Of a DNA stretch of 6,344 nt, positions 5,155-6,344 are shown one piece after another. This stretch comes from an uncultured Blautia sp. (GTDB lineage Bacteria; Bacillota; Clostridia; Lachnospirales; Lachnospiraceae). The notes under the pieces are model-generated. The model had not been told where the DNA came from. It saw nothing but the letters and a program-made list of their open reading frames with translations, and ran no database searches. Position numbers and translations under genes: made by a program. The DNA lies in the NCBI GenBank assembly GCA_934394545.1, contig CAKRRG010000109.1:1-6344 (forward strand), in the 5' to 3' direction. Numbering within the stretch: the first letter of the stretch is position 1; each line of letters starts with the position of its first letter.

Positions 5155-5171
5155 TAGACACATAGTGTCTA
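5155..5171. promoter_or_regulatory. Inverted repeat after the oxidoreductase start site, candidate operator
   Basis: TAGACAC (5155-5161) and GTGTCTA (5165-5171) are perfect inverted arms around ATA, and the symmetry continues weakly outward (TTT against GAAA). It lies about 8-24 bases after the predicted transcription start, a usual repressor position. Its ACAC...GTGT core recurs in the palindrome of the Rrf2 gene. Alternatively it may form a 5' mRNA hairpin that protects an abundant transcript. Confidence 0.5.
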
Positions 5172-5172
5172 G

Positions 5173-6344
<1,172 letters not shown>

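Overview
The window reads as an ordinary chromosomal segment of an anaerobic, low-to-moderate GC Firmicute, most likely a gut Lachnospiraceae (Blautia/Dorea/Ruminococcus-like). The grounds are consensus sigma-A promoters, strong AGGAGG ribosome binding sites, U-tailed hairpin terminators, a pyruvate:ferredoxin oxidoreductase with clostridial-type sequence, and an ABC-F protein closest to the Bacillus YkpA/YbiT group. The taxonomic call is inference from gene content and style; no rRNA or marker phylogeny is available here.

Layout, left to right. (1) 2-76: last 24 codons of an unidentified, probably highly expressed gene, closed by a terminator at 100-133. (2) 198-333: a self-contained small transcription unit with a perfect TTGACA-17 bp-TATAAT promoter, a structured RNA of about 100 nt and its own strong terminator. 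It matches no RNA family I can name. (3) 459-947: a YbaK-type aminoacyl-tRNA deacylase. (4) 1116-1949: a secreted 277-residue protein of unknown function with its own promoter. (5) A 21-bp bidirectional terminator at 1981-2025 separates it from the convergent ABC-F gene at 2061-3701 (minus strand). (6) 3943-4470: shikimate kinase, divergent from the ABC-F gene; each has its own promoter in the 241-bp gap. (7) 4597-5010: an Rrf2-family regulator with four cysteines in its C-terminal half. (8) 5215 to the right edge: the first 376 codons of pyruvate:ferredoxin oxidoreductase.

Most genes here look monocistronic, each with its own promoter, and they do not form one pathway. The pair with a plausible functional link is the Rrf2 regulator and the oxidoreductase. 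Each has a perfect inverted repeat just downstream of its predicted transcription start, and the two repeats share ACAC...GTGT half-sites. An Fe-S-sensing Rrf2 protein controlling itself and an Fe-S enzyme is a reasonable but unproven reading.

I see no mobile elements, CRISPR arrays, tRNAs, rRNAs or defence genes. No convincing new multi-gene system is present. The best candidates for something undescribed are the small RNA unit at 198-333, the paired palindromes, and the secreted protein.
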